Origin: Euryarchaeota archaeon UBA443
GTDB taxonomy: Archaea; Thermoplasmatota; Poseidoniia; Poseidoniales; Poseidoniaceae
NCBI GenBank assembly: GCA_002499195.1
Contig: DAKS01000054.1
Coordinates: 1 to 46,289 of the forward strand
Length of the DNA: 46,289 nucleotides
Direction: 5' to 3'
Shown here: piece by piece, positions 34,256-42,831 of the stretch
Numbering within the stretch: the first letter of the stretch is position 1
Layout of the letters: each line of letters begins with the position of its first letter
The notes under the pieces: generated by a model
Databases searched by the model: none
Seen by the model: the letters and a program-made list of their open reading frames with translations, nothing else
What the model was told of the DNA's origin: nothing
Position numbers and translations under genes: made by a program

Positions 34256-35662
34256 TTAATTCCACGGAGTCATGAGAAGTGGCGAACCAGTTTCACCTTC
34301 ATCGACTAAAATCAAACCTTTAGGGCCAGTTTCATCATTTCGTTCAAACACAGGTATACCACCAACAACGGTGAGCGTCGGCCACCCAACGAGTTTTTTT
34401 CCATGGAAAGGACTCCAGCGCACCGTTGTCCAGGTATTTGCATCATCGACCATCCGTTCAGTCGTCATATCAACGAGGGTGATGTCTCCATCATATCCTT
34501 CCTCGAGGCGACCCTTTCCAATCATTCCATAGCATTCTGCAACATTGTAAGACATCCATTTGACCACCTGTTCAATGGTACATGCTCCTCTTGATGCATG
34601 TGTAAGCATCACGGGGAGTGAGGTTTCAACACCAGGCATTCCGCTAGGGGCTGACGGAAATCCCTTTGCTTTCGTTTCTAACGTGTGAGGGGCATGATCT
34701 GTTGCAATGCATGTAATCGTTCCATCATGAAGTCGATTCCATAGAGTCTGCTTATCTTTCTGATATCGAATTGGAGGATTCATCTTCAATCGCGTACCTA
34801 GTTGTTCAACATCTCTCTCATCGTATGTCAAGTGTTGAGGTAATGCTTCAGTGGTAATGTGGGCCTCACCTTCTTTACCATACATCGAGGTAATTCCATT
34901 CAACCAATCGGCCTCAATCCCAGATGTGAGATGAAGAACATGCAACCGATGGCCTGTAGCCTGAGCATATCCTACAGCACGTTTTGTAGCAATCAATGCA
35001 GTCTCCTCATCTCGCCATTCAGCGTGAGCAGCCATATCTGTACGGCCTTCAATCATCTTCTTTCGCTCAATCATACGTGTCTCATCTTCAGCATGGACAG
35101 CAATCAAGCCTGCAGTATTGGTGAATATCTCTTCAAGAGCATCAGACTCGTTGACGAGGAGGTCTCCCGTTGAAGATCCCATGAATATTTTAATTCCACA
35201 AATTCCTGGAATTGCGATTGGCACCTCGGGTGTTCCTACAGCCTTTTGCAACTCTTCGACGTTGGATTCCGTAGCACCGATGAAGAATCCAAAATTGGTT
35301 ACACAACGTCTATTACCAGTTGCAATTTTCTCATGCATCGATTGCAGTGTGGTTTGACTTGGAACATTGTTTGGCATATCGAGAAATGATGTTACTCCAC
35401 CGCTTGCAGCTGCGCAAGAGCCCGTGTACAAATCTTCTTTTTCAGGTTGGCCAGGGTCGCGGAAGTGGACTTGTGGATCAATGATGCCGGGTAGAAGGTG
35501 GAGTCCAGTAGCATCGATTGTCTGAACCTGACCTTCTGCAATGATACCTCCTCCAGGTTGAATGTTCGATATACGACCTTCCTCAATGAGCAAATCACCT
35601 ACAACAGTTGTATGAGGTAGGACCATTGTGGCATTCTGAATCAATAGACTTGACATCTTCAA
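34256..35662 (-). CDS. pyrC: Dihydroorotase (class I-like)
   Basis: This amidohydrolase cyclises carbamoyl aspartate to dihydroorotate in pyrimidine synthesis. It is recognised from LPGIIDPQVHFRDPGQPEKED, SGGVTSFLDMPNN, GIKIFMGSSTG (the Lys expected to be carboxylated), IAVHAEDE, LHVLHLTS, MNPPIR and the metal/catalytic Asp in TDHAPHT. The first metal His of the usual HxH motif is replaced by Gln (QVH), a variant I also associate with some bacterial dihydroorotases. Length 468 aa. It lies 37 bases downstream of the mogA-like gene with a possible stem-loop (arms AGAGCAT/ATGCTCT) between them. Allantoinase or hydantoinase are less likely alternatives. Confidence 0.88.
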   Translation of the reverse strand: MKMSSLLIQNATMVLPHTTVVGDLLIEEGRISNIQPGGGIIAEGQVQTIDATGLHLLPGIIDPQVHFRDPGQPEKEDLYTGSCAAASGGVTSFLDMPNNVPSQTTLQSMHEKIATGNRRCVTNFGFFIGATESNVEELQKAVGTPEVPIAIPGICGIKIFMGSSTGDLLVNESDALEEIFTNTAGLIAVHAEDETRMIERKKMIEGRTDMAAHAEWRDEETALIATKRAVGYAQATGHRLHVLHLTSGIEADWLNGITSMYGKEGEAHITTEALPQHLTYDERDVEQLGTRLKMNPPIRYQKDKQTLWNRLHDGTITCIATDHAPHTLETKAKGFPSAPSGMPGVETSLPVMLTHASRGACTIEQVVKWMSYNVAECYGMIGKGRLEEGYDGDITLVDMTTERMVDDANTWTTVRWSPFHGKKLVGWPTLTVVGGIPVFERNDETGPKGLILVDEGETGSPLLMTPWN

Positions 35663-35675
35663 TCGATTTGGTCTC

Positions 35676-35700
35676 AGAGCATCAAGTCAATGAATGCTCT
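35676..35700. other. Inverted repeat between mogA-like gene and pyrC
   Basis: AGAGCAT (35676-35682) and ATGCTCT (35694-35700) form perfect 7-bp arms around an 11-base loop, ending at the mogA-like stop codon. It could form an mRNA stem-loop between the two minus-strand genes. Archaeal terminators are usually T-rich rather than hairpins, so I assign no function. Confidence 0.35.
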
Positions 35701-36284
35701 TATCGGCGCCTTCCGTTTTTTGGACGGAATGCATCGCACACCTCTTCATTGCAATCGAGGTATGGGCCTCCAATCAAGTCCACGCAATACGGAACAGCTT
35801 TCCATATTTCATCGATGGTTTCTCGGATTGATTTGGGCCGGCCAGGGAGATTGAAAATGAGGCAAGAGCCTCGAATTCCTGCTGTTTGTCTTGACAGGAT
35901 TGCAGTCGGTGTGTATTGTAGTGAAATAGCACGCATTTGCTCACCAAATCCAGGCATGATTCGTTCAACAACACGTTCGGTTGCTTCGGGAGTGACATCG
36001 CGTTCCGCAGGACCTGTTCCACCGGTTGTTACAACCACGTGACAACCGACTTCGTCAGCAAGTTCAATCATCGTCGATTCAATGAGAGACTGTTTGTCTG
36101 GAATACAGCGATAATGAACTTCCAAAGGAGACATCACCGCTTCGATCAAAAACTCAAGAATTGCAGGTCCTCCTTCATCTTGATACTCATTCGAAGAGGC
36201 ACGATCAGATGCGACAAGAATGCCGATTTTCGCTTTATCTCCCACAGTATCAGGGCGACCTTCGATGGAGGTAATGGCATCCAT
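35700..36284 (-). CDS. mogA: Molybdopterin adenylyltransferase-like protein (MogA/MoaB family)
   Basis: A 194-aa protein that would adenylate molybdopterin before metal insertion. The MoCF-biosynthesis fold is seen in AKIGILVASDRASSNEYQDEGGP, CHVVVTTGGTGPAERDVTPEAT (the substrate-binding TTGGTG loop and catalytic Asp) and LIFNLPGRPKSIRET. It starts nine bases after the stop of the large membrane-protein gene and precedes pyrC on the same strand. MogA and MoaB cannot be separated by eye; no other molybdenum cofactor gene is in the window. Confidence 0.88.
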   Translation of the reverse strand: MDAITSIEGRPDTVGDKAKIGILVASDRASSNEYQDEGGPAILEFLIEAVMSPLEVHYRCIPDKQSLIESTMIELADEVGCHVVVTTGGTGPAERDVTPEATERVVERIMPGFGEQMRAISLQYTPTAILSRQTAGIRGSCLIFNLPGRPKSIRETIDEIWKAVPYCVDLIGGPYLDCNEEVCDAFRPKNGRRR

Positions 36285-36293
36285 AATGAAGCC

Positions 36294-38375
36294 TCAAGAA
36301 CCGTATTTCTCTTTGATATCGTTGTGGAAGTTATCCAAAAGTGTATCTTCAAACAATTCGGTTTGCCGACGAATCTTTGTGGAGCGGATATGGAGAATTG
36401 CTCCCAATATGAAGACAATAATCATGATTGGAATTACAGCCTCAAGTTTGTACTTGTGCATGATCTTGATGATTCCTTCAGCCGTATATGCCCATGTTAT
36501 GGATGCAATGAATCCACCGACCATTGTCGCGACGAGAACGCGCATGAATTTCATGCGCGAGAGTAGACCAAGCATGGCTCCAACAAGAACTCCAGAGGCC
36601 ATGAATGGAATCCATACGAATACTATGAGCCCCCAGAATCCCCACTTGTTAATCATTTCACGTTTTTCGTTTGCAGTGTATTCTACGGTGGATAGAATAT
36701 CTCCAAGCAGTTTGGTTTGCAACATTCGGCCTCCAAACCCATCTTGTCGAGCAACGGCTGCAATACGCTCGTCCTTGTCGCCCTTGCGTTCAACACGCCC
36801 TGCACCAGAGCGATCGGATAGAGTCGAAACCTGATTTCGTGCCTTGACGATCAGTTCCTGCGAGGTTAGGAGACTTTGGTTTCGCTCAAATATATAGTTC
36901 CGTAGTTCATCTTCTACCTCGGATGCTTGTCGCTTAAATCGGAAGAAAGCAAGGCGGGTGGTCGGTTTGAAAATCACCGATACAAACACAATTCTATCAT
37001 CGCTTGTAATCACTGCATTTTGCAAATCAAGCGTTTTATCACGAACGAAGTATAGGTCGAGTGAGTCTCGAACTTCATCCTCTATTCGTGAAAGAGAGTG
37101 GAGTTCTTCAAAGAACGAAGTGTAGTTTTCTGGAGGGGCTTCATCATCACGATTGCCCACGCCGACTCCAACACCGGAATCGAAATCGATCGCCTGGCCA
37201 GAACCGATTGTTCGTACGGTAAGTTGAACCGGCTTGAAAACTCGGAACAATGCAAATTCCTCAAGAACTTCTTTGAGAATTTCATCGCGAATACTCTTGC
37301 TATCGGTCAGTGTATTCTCGGTGTTCTTGTAGGGTATCATGATGTCAATGGAAAGTTCGCGCGGTTCTATCTTTGCTAGGTCATGATCAACCACTATGCC
37401 AAGGCGACGCTCACAGCGAGTGATGATATCATCTACCAAACGTATAATGTGGTTTCGAGAGAGAATATCATCCGCCTCTTGGTGGTAGACTTTGTACATT
37501 AGTGGATAAGCGATTAACAAGGTAAATACGGATAGTGATAGCGAATTGAATGCCATCCACCAAGCAGGGATTCCGGCTGCACCACCAGCGAGCATTGCAG
37601 TTTCTCTTCCTCCCCCAAGTTCAGCACCGACGAGGATGTAAGCCCAATTACCTAGCTCTTGGATAGACCAACATGATCTCGAGCCTGAATCAGTTATTCG
37701 CACATCGCGATGTTCTTCACCTCCGATGAATGGAATAATTCCGCCTTTGGTTCCAATTTCAAGTTCAAATTCGAGAGACTTTGACAAAGTGTTTGTCATA
37801 TTGATTTCATTTTTTGCATCATCGGAGTTGTTGTACAATTTAACGGTGAGAATGACATCGTATGTACCCTCTTCCAAAGTACTGTAATCCTCTCTTTGCG
37901 ATACTCGGTTGATTTCCTCATCGAGTACACGTTCAACCCGAGTGGGGGGAGAATTCTGATTTGATTCCTTATCTTGAATGTTGTATTCTAAGATTGCAAC
38001 TCCTGCAGGAAGGTTGTATGCATTCAAAGAAAATTGTTCAGCATCCTCGTTCGGGAAAATAAGGATCCATGGCTCTTCGTCGATTTCAATACATGGTTCC
38101 CCACTATCTAGGAAGGTTGTAGATGCAGAATGGTCCAGCGACGTTGACTGGCCAAGGAGTCCGGATGACATCGAAAGAATAAGCGCTCCATACAGAATGC
38201 CGTAAGCAAATCCCATCAATAGGACAGGATTCTCCTTTTTGGCGAACATACTTCGACTTTCACCATCAGTTCGTCTCCTTCGTATTTCATTCAATTCTTT
38301 GAGCAGGGGGTCACTTTTTGATTCGGGTTCAACCTGTTCTTTGGGCAACTCATCCCCAACTACAGCCTCGCCCAT
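36294..38375 (-). CDS. Large membrane protein of unknown function with COG2426-like C-terminal domain
   Basis: About 693 aa from the ATG at 38375. The open frame reaches 38459, but that extension runs through the tRNA gene and is rejected. Layout: basic/acidic cytoplasmic N terminus, one helix (residues about 50-70), an extracytoplasmic beta-type domain of about 170 residues, a helix near 275-300, a cytoplasmic region of about 250 residues with a Gly/Asp-rich loop and charged helices, and three C-terminal helices. The segment WGFWGLIVFVWIPFMASGVLVGAMLGLLSRM resembles the 'small multidrug export' family COG2426, by recollection. No catalytic motif is recognised. Neighbours are tRNA-Phe upstream and mogA downstream. 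Confidence 0.7.
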   Translation of the reverse strand: MGEAVVGDELPKEQVEPESKSDPLLKELNEIRRRRTDGESRSMFAKKENPVLLMGFAYGILYGALILSMSSGLLGQSTSLDHSASTTFLDSGEPCIEIDEEPWILIFPNEDAEQFSLNAYNLPAGVAILEYNIQDKESNQNSPPTRVERVLDEEINRVSQREDYSTLEEGTYDVILTVKLYNNSDDAKNEINMTNTLSKSLEFELEIGTKGGIIPFIGGEEHRDVRITDSGSRSCWSIQELGNWAYILVGAELGGGRETAMLAGGAAGIPAWWMAFNSLSLSVFTLLIAYPLMYKVYHQEADDILSRNHIIRLVDDIITRCERRLGIVVDHDLAKIEPRELSIDIMIPYKNTENTLTDSKSIRDEILKEVLEEFALFRVFKPVQLTVRTIGSGQAIDFDSGVGVGVGNRDDEAPPENYTSFFEELHSLSRIEDEVRDSLDLYFVRDKTLDLQNAVITSDDRIVFVSVIFKPTTRLAFFRFKRQASEVEDELRNYIFERNQSLLTSQELIVKARNQVSTLSDRSGAGRVERKGDKDERIAAVARQDGFGGRMLQTKLLGDILSTVEYTANEKREMINKWGFWGLIVFVWIPFMASGVLVGAMLGLLSRMKFMRVLVATMVGGFIASITWAYTAEGIIKIMHKYKLEAVIPIMIIVFILGAILHIRSTKIRRQTELFEDTLLDNFHNDIKEKYGS

Positions 38376-38423
38376 GAAAGGCCTACATGTGCGGTAGCAA
38401 ATGAACCCATTGATATTGCATGG

Positions 38424-38496
38424 TGGGTTAGGCCGGACTTGAACCGGCGACCTCGGCATCTTCAGTGCCGCGCTCTCCCAACTAAGCTACCAACCC
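38424..38496 (-). tRNA. tRNA-Phe (GAA)
   Basis: On the minus strand the full cloverleaf can be drawn: acceptor GGGTTGG with CTAACCC, D stem GCT/AGC with a TAGTTGGGAG loop, anticodon stem CGGCA/TGCCG with loop CTGAAGA (anticodon GAA), variable AGGTC, T stem GCCGG/CCGGC with loop TTCAAGT, and discriminator A. The next three bases (38421-38423) encode CCA. No intron is seen. It lies between RNase PH and the large membrane protein on the same strand. Confidence 0.95.
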
Positions 38497-38539
38497 TTGC
38501 GTCCCTGCGACGACACTCAAGATTTCAAGGCTTCGTTGA

Positions 38540-39364
38540 TTATTCTTGACCATGAAGAATAGTTTTTTGCATCTCAAAGAGCGAAGAGAAACCAATATCG
38601 GCCATATCAAGAAGTGCATCGAGTTCTTCACGCTGATAGGTTGATTCTTCTCCAGTCCCTTGAACTTCAACGAATGCCCCATTACTGACCTTAACGACGT
38701 TCATGTCAACATCTGCATTCGAATCAAGATTGTAATCAAGATCAAGATACGACTTTCCATCGATAAGACCGACGGAGATTGCAGCAACGTCGTGTGGCAT
38801 GACTCGCATTTCATGAGCCATCTGTTCGTCTTCAGAAAGCACAGGAGCACTCCATCCAGAACGTCGTTGTTCTTCGTTTGGGCGCATGTTCTGAGGCAGA
38901 CAAACACCAGCAGCAATCAATCGGCGAACGCCAAGACGTAATGCAAGATTTGCTGCGGTAATCGAAGCGCATCGAGTCCCTCCATCTGCATTGAGGATGT
39001 CGCAATCAACGTTCAATGCAATTGGACCAAGTTCCTCAAGGTCAACAGCAGCTCTTAGTGAACGAGCGACTAGACGCTCAATTTCCTGTGTCCTCCCCTT
39101 TGCTCCTCTTCGTTCTCGACGAAAACGTGAATCGGTTGAACCTGGAAGAAGCGAGTATTCAGCATGGACCCATCCTTTGTTAGAATCTCGTGGAAACCAT
39201 CCAGGAAGTCGAGCCTCTTTGGTACAACAAGCAAGGACTACGGTTTCTCCTTGCCGATACAGAATCGATGCAAGTGCGTTGCTTGTGAAATCGATCTCAA
39301 CCTCAACACTTCGCATTTCATCAACATTTCTCGTCGTGTTCAATTCAGTCTTGAATTTGGCCAT
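38540..39364 (-). CDS. rph: RNase PH (bacterial type)
   Basis: A phosphorolytic 3'-exoribonuclease that trims tRNA 3' ends. The sequence follows bacterial RNase PH rather than archaeal exosome Rrp41: GWVHAEYSLLPGSTDSRFRRE, GRTQEIERLVARSLRAAVDL, VDCDILNADGGTRCASIT, then LDLDYNLDSNADVDMNVVKVSNGAFVEVQGTGE. Length is 274 aa, near the usual 240-260 with a modest insertion around residues 158-175. It is transcribed toward the tRNA-Phe gene 43 bases downstream, possibly on one transcript. It diverges from the thiolase gene. Confidence 0.9.
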   Translation of the reverse strand: MAKFKTELNTTRNVDEMRSVEVEIDFTSNALASILYRQGETVVLACCTKEARLPGWFPRDSNKGWVHAEYSLLPGSTDSRFRRERRGAKGRTQEIERLVARSLRAAVDLEELGPIALNVDCDILNADGGTRCASITAANLALRLGVRRLIAAGVCLPQNMRPNEEQRRSGWSAPVLSEDEQMAHEMRVMPHDVAAISVGLIDGKSYLDLDYNLDSNADVDMNVVKVSNGAFVEVQGTGEESTYQREELDALLDMADIGFSSLFEMQKTILHGQE

Positions 39365-39456
39365 GATGTTCGCACGTGGTTGAGTTCATCAACCCTTTTG
39401 TTTGCATGAAAGCGAGCCATGCGTATGTTCAAGAGGTCGTTACCAATGCAGTCAAC

Positions 39457-40647
39457 ATGCCAAATCATAAGGCGGTCATTTGCGGTGTTGCAAGAACGCC
39501 GATTGGGCGATTTATGGGCTCACTTTCATCGCTCTCTTCCATAGAATTGGGTGTTGCAACTGTGAAGGAATTATGCCAACGTGTAGGATTTGAACCCTCT
39601 TCAGGGCTTGTTGATGAAGTCTTGATGGGACAAGTACTGCAAGCAGGTGTTGGGCAAGCACCTGCACGGCAGGTTGCGCTTGGTGCTGGATTGCCTGTAA
39701 AAACTTCTTGCGTAACAATCAACATGGTCTGTGGTTCATCGCTTCGTGCGGTTATGCAAGCTGCAACAAGCGTTCGAATGGGTGAGCACAACGTTGTCAT
39801 TGCAGGTGGAATGGAAAGTATGTCCAATGCTCCTCAACTATTGATGGGTCAGCGAACCGGCCAAAAAATGGGAGACTCCAAATTGATCGATTCAATGATT
39901 CATGATGGTCTTTGGGATGTATACAATAATATGCATATGGGCAATACTGGTGAAGTTGTTGCCAAAGAGTGTTCCATCGATCGCAATCAAGCAGACGAAT
40001 TCGCTGCACAAAGCCACCTCAAGGCTGCGAAAGCATGGGATGAAGGTTGGTTTGACTGGGAATGCTTCCCAATTTCGATACCTCAGCGAAGAGGCGATCC
40101 TATCGTTCTCAATCGTGATGAGGGTGTTCGTTCGAATTCGACTGCAGAAGGCCTTTCTAAGCTTCGGACTGTGTTCGATAAGGAAGGTATTGTGACGGCA
40201 GGTAATGCGAGTACACTCAACGATGGTGCGAGCGCAGTGCTTGTAACATCTGAGTCCTTTGCAAATGAACAGGGTTGGGAGATTATTGCTACTATCGAAG
40301 ATTACTGCACCGCTGGTGTCGAGCCAGAGCGAGTGATGAGTGCTCCGATTCCCGCAGTTAGGGATCTCCTTAACAGAAATGACCTCGACGTTCTTGACAT
40401 CGATGTCTATGAACACAACGAAGCATTCGCGTCGGCTTCATGTGCTATTGCTCAAGAGATTGGAATTCCCAATGATCGATTCAATCTTCACGGCGGAGCG
40501 GTTAGTATTGGCCATCCACTAGGCTCGAGTGGATCACGATGTTTGATTACTATGCTTGGAGTCATGCGCCGTCTCGACGCAAAGTCTGGAATCGTTACGC
40601 TTTGTCTTGGAGGCGGTAATGCTGTGGCAATGTATGTAACTCGATGA
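39457..40647 (+). CDS. Thiolase (acetyl-CoA C-acetyltransferase)
   Basis: About 396 aa from ATG 39457. The frame is open upstream to 39376, with another ATG at 39407. I chose 39457 because the family normally begins a few residues before the VICGVARTPIG strand, although no clear ribosome-binding site is seen. Catalytic Cys92 lies in INMVCGSSLRA. The His motifs are EHNEAFA and GGAVSIGHPLGSSGSR, and the last catalytic Cys is in LCLGGGNAVAM. The enzyme condenses two acetyl-CoA (feeding mevalonate and isoprenoid synthesis) or cleaves 3-ketoacyl-CoA in fatty acid breakdown; the direction cannot be told from sequence. It diverges from rph. Confidence 0.92.
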   Translation: MPNHKAVICGVARTPIGRFMGSLSSLSSIELGVATVKELCQRVGFEPSSGLVDEVLMGQVLQAGVGQAPARQVALGAGLPVKTSCVTINMVCGSSLRAVMQAATSVRMGEHNVVIAGGMESMSNAPQLLMGQRTGQKMGDSKLIDSMIHDGLWDVYNNMHMGNTGEVVAKECSIDRNQADEFAAQSHLKAAKAWDEGWFDWECFPISIPQRRGDPIVLNRDEGVRSNSTAEGLSKLRTVFDKEGIVTAGNASTLNDGASAVLVTSESFANEQGWEIIATIEDYCTAGVEPERVMSAPIPAVRDLLNRNDLDVLDIDVYEHNEAFASASCAIAQEIGIPNDRFNLHGGAVSIGHPLGSSGSRCLITMLGVMRRLDAKSGIVTLCLGGGNAVAMYVTR

Positions 40648-40654
40648 AGAACAA

Positions 40655-42820
40655 TCATTCCTCTTCTTGCGATTTATACGGGCTAAAAACGCCTACATCT
40701 TCAATGATATCTGATGCTCCAGGTAATATCGATAAGATATCATCTGTACGTAGGCCAGTCGCCTTGTAGATCCGATTTGCAAGTTGCTCTTTTTTGGTTT
40801 GCCCAGGTGAAAGAACAGCATATCGCTGACAACGTTCTTTGATGGCAGAAACTGTACCGCCCATGAGCAATGGAACTCCATTGATTGCAACCAAACCAAT
40901 TCCCATTTGGACATCCAAATCCTTGAACCATTGTCGCTGTCCTCGTACGATGAACGCCCCTCTTCCAACGTATTCTCCCGTTTGCGCTGATTTTGAAACT
41001 TGGGCAGGTTTTACAGCGAATACGGTCCCATGCGCCCCTCCACCATTCCATGCCCGGCTCCAACAGAGTGCAAGCGTTGCAGCCTCTTCCAGTTTAGCAT
41101 CAGTAATGCGTTCATCTCCGAGTTTGTCAACAAGTTTGAAGGACGGAACTCCAGGAGGTAGTTGCCCGTAAGGTTCCTCGACGAGGGCAAATCCTTGAGC
41201 CTCTCGTAGGCTGCAACTTGGGGCGCCATGAATATCGGCGTGAAGGTACATATCGCCTCCTGAAAGATGCTTCTTGACAATGGAATCATTGCCTTTAGCG
41301 TCACGTCCTCCAACAAGGAGATGACCTCCTGAAATCATGCTCCATCGATGCTGTTCAAACCACAGGCGTTTTGATCTTCGAACGGTTTGCATTCGGCCAC
41401 TTGCCTTTTGTTTCGCTTCTTTTTTCTGAGCACGCTTGAATGCAACCTTAGTATCTGCAAGTGCTGTTGTTGCCCCCGTAGTCTTGTCCTTCTGTTTACG
41501 GGCAGCCTCGAAGTATCGTTGTGCATTTTGGTGTACAGAATCATCGAGATGAAGCGTGAATACTTGCCCCGGTTGCCCTTCTTCATCAGGAAGTCGAACC
41601 ATCATTGTGCGATCCGCAGCATTTCCAGAATCAACCCAAGGGTTTTCTTTTAGTCCTTTCAAAACAGGCTTCCATCCCTGCTTTTCAACAGCATTTCTTG
41701 CTTGTTGTAAAATGGTTTCAACATGTGTCCAATGTTCTTGAATAGCATGACCAATGGCTTGTTGTTTTTCGATCTTCTTGGCAAATCCATCAAGCGCCTT
41801 TTCTTGTTGCTTCAGCCGCCGTTCCAATTTTTCCACTTCGGTAGAATGGCCTCGGCCAGGTGCAGCAGCATCCAATTTCTCTTGTTCTCTTCGTGCAAGG
41901 GCATTGGCATCATGATGGCCCTTCCATGCATCTATTGCAGAGCAAAGGCTTGAGCATTCGTAAGTTATCGCATCGGAATGCGCTGGAAGCAAGAGTGGTG
42001 TTGCTTCCTTGGCAGTTTCACGAATAGCCGTACTTGATTTGGCATCGAGTACTTCCATGCTTGAAATCTCCTCGAGCATTTTTATGTCATAATCCGATGT
42101 TGGTTTGAGAATGAGGTGTCCTGTTTGACTCGAATTCAATTCATCCAAAAAGTGCGAGAGTGAATTTAGGACGATCGATGTATCTGCATCGTTGGTAGAA
42201 CTGTTTGCTTCAAGACCAGCATGCTCACAAACTGCATTGGCATAGATGCCCCCGAGATTGATTTTACCTCCTAGGGTTGAAACGAGGTCGCGATCGGAGT
42301 CATCGAATACTTGTTTGAGTGATTCGATAGTGAGTGTATGTGGGTCGATAGCTGCAGGAGGAGGGACATATACCTCGCCCTTCTTGATGGTCCGTCCAGA
42401 ATAACTGGCATGCGTTAACGGTTGAATGATGACGCCGTTTTCATCCATCAAGATTACATTTCCATTTCGAAACAATTCAACACTTAGGGAGCGTTGCCCG
42501 TGCTTTGTATCAAATCGGAACATAAGTACGCGATCGAATCCAAGTTGTTCCACCTTTGTCATTCGTGCATTCTTCAGATGCTTTCTCAATACCATTGCAA
42601 ATGAAGGTGGTGTCATCGGCATTGGGCGATCACGTTTCGAGGTGTAAACACGTTGTCCCCGTACAATGACCAAATCGAATTGTTCCGCTTCTTTAGGATT
42701 TATTCGAAGAACGATTTGCTCATAGTGAGGCATGTAGGCTTTCTTGACATAGGCACCTGACCAAGCATCCAGTTCCAACGATACCGCTCGAACATCGAAA
42801 CCAGTCATTGAGTCCTTCAT
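40655..42820 (-). CDS. Rqc2/NEMF/RqcH family ribosome-quality-control protein
   Basis: A 721-aa NFACT-family protein that binds peptidyl-tRNA-obstructed large ribosomal subunits. The N-terminal NFACT-N domain (residues 1 to about 180) contains TPPSFAMVLRKHLKNARM and the DR pair (Asp96-Arg97 in GFDRVLMF) that RqcH needs for tRNA binding. A charged coiled-coil region (about 310-420) follows. The NFACT-R/DUF814 domain (about 485-610) shows WFEQHRWSMISGGHLLVGGRDAKGND and HADIHGAPSC. The C terminus has a further conserved domain (GERVxxxSP-like RYAVLSPGQTKKEQLA). It starts 11 bases after the MDR gene on the same strand; ATG 42808 is an alternative start. Archaeal homologues are widespread. Confidence 0.9.
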   Translation of the reverse strand: MKDSMTGFDVRAVSLELDAWSGAYVKKAYMPHYEQIVLRINPKEAEQFDLVIVRGQRVYTSKRDRPMPMTPPSFAMVLRKHLKNARMTKVEQLGFDRVLMFRFDTKHGQRSLSVELFRNGNVILMDENGVIIQPLTHASYSGRTIKKGEVYVPPPAAIDPHTLTIESLKQVFDDSDRDLVSTLGGKINLGGIYANAVCEHAGLEANSSTNDADTSIVLNSLSHFLDELNSSQTGHLILKPTSDYDIKMLEEISSMEVLDAKSSTAIRETAKEATPLLLPAHSDAITYECSSLCSAIDAWKGHHDANALARREQEKLDAAAPGRGHSTEVEKLERRLKQQEKALDGFAKKIEKQQAIGHAIQEHWTHVETILQQARNAVEKQGWKPVLKGLKENPWVDSGNAADRTMMVRLPDEEGQPGQVFTLHLDDSVHQNAQRYFEAARKQKDKTTGATTALADTKVAFKRAQKKEAKQKASGRMQTVRRSKRLWFEQHRWSMISGGHLLVGGRDAKGNDSIVKKHLSGGDMYLHADIHGAPSCSLREAQGFALVEEPYGQLPPGVPSFKLVDKLGDERITDAKLEEAATLALCWSRAWNGGGAHGTVFAVKPAQVSKSAQTGEYVGRGAFIVRGQRQWFKDLDVQMGIGLVAINGVPLLMGGTVSAIKERCQRYAVLSPGQTKKEQLANRIYKATGLRTDDILSILPGASDIIEDVGVFSPYKSQEEE

Positions 42821-42831
42821 GTCACCATCTC

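Noticed and set aside
35937..36834. Plus-strand frames of about 200 codons opposite the mogA-like gene and the membrane protein
   Set aside because: They lie opposite two genes with clear domain or membrane signatures and show no recognisable protein features themselves.
38376..38459. N-terminal extension of the large membrane protein
   Set aside because: It would read through the tRNA-Phe gene; the ATG at 38375 is a better start.
39892..40416. Minus-strand frame of 174 codons
   Set aside because: Entirely antisense to the thiolase coding sequence, which has intact catalytic motifs.
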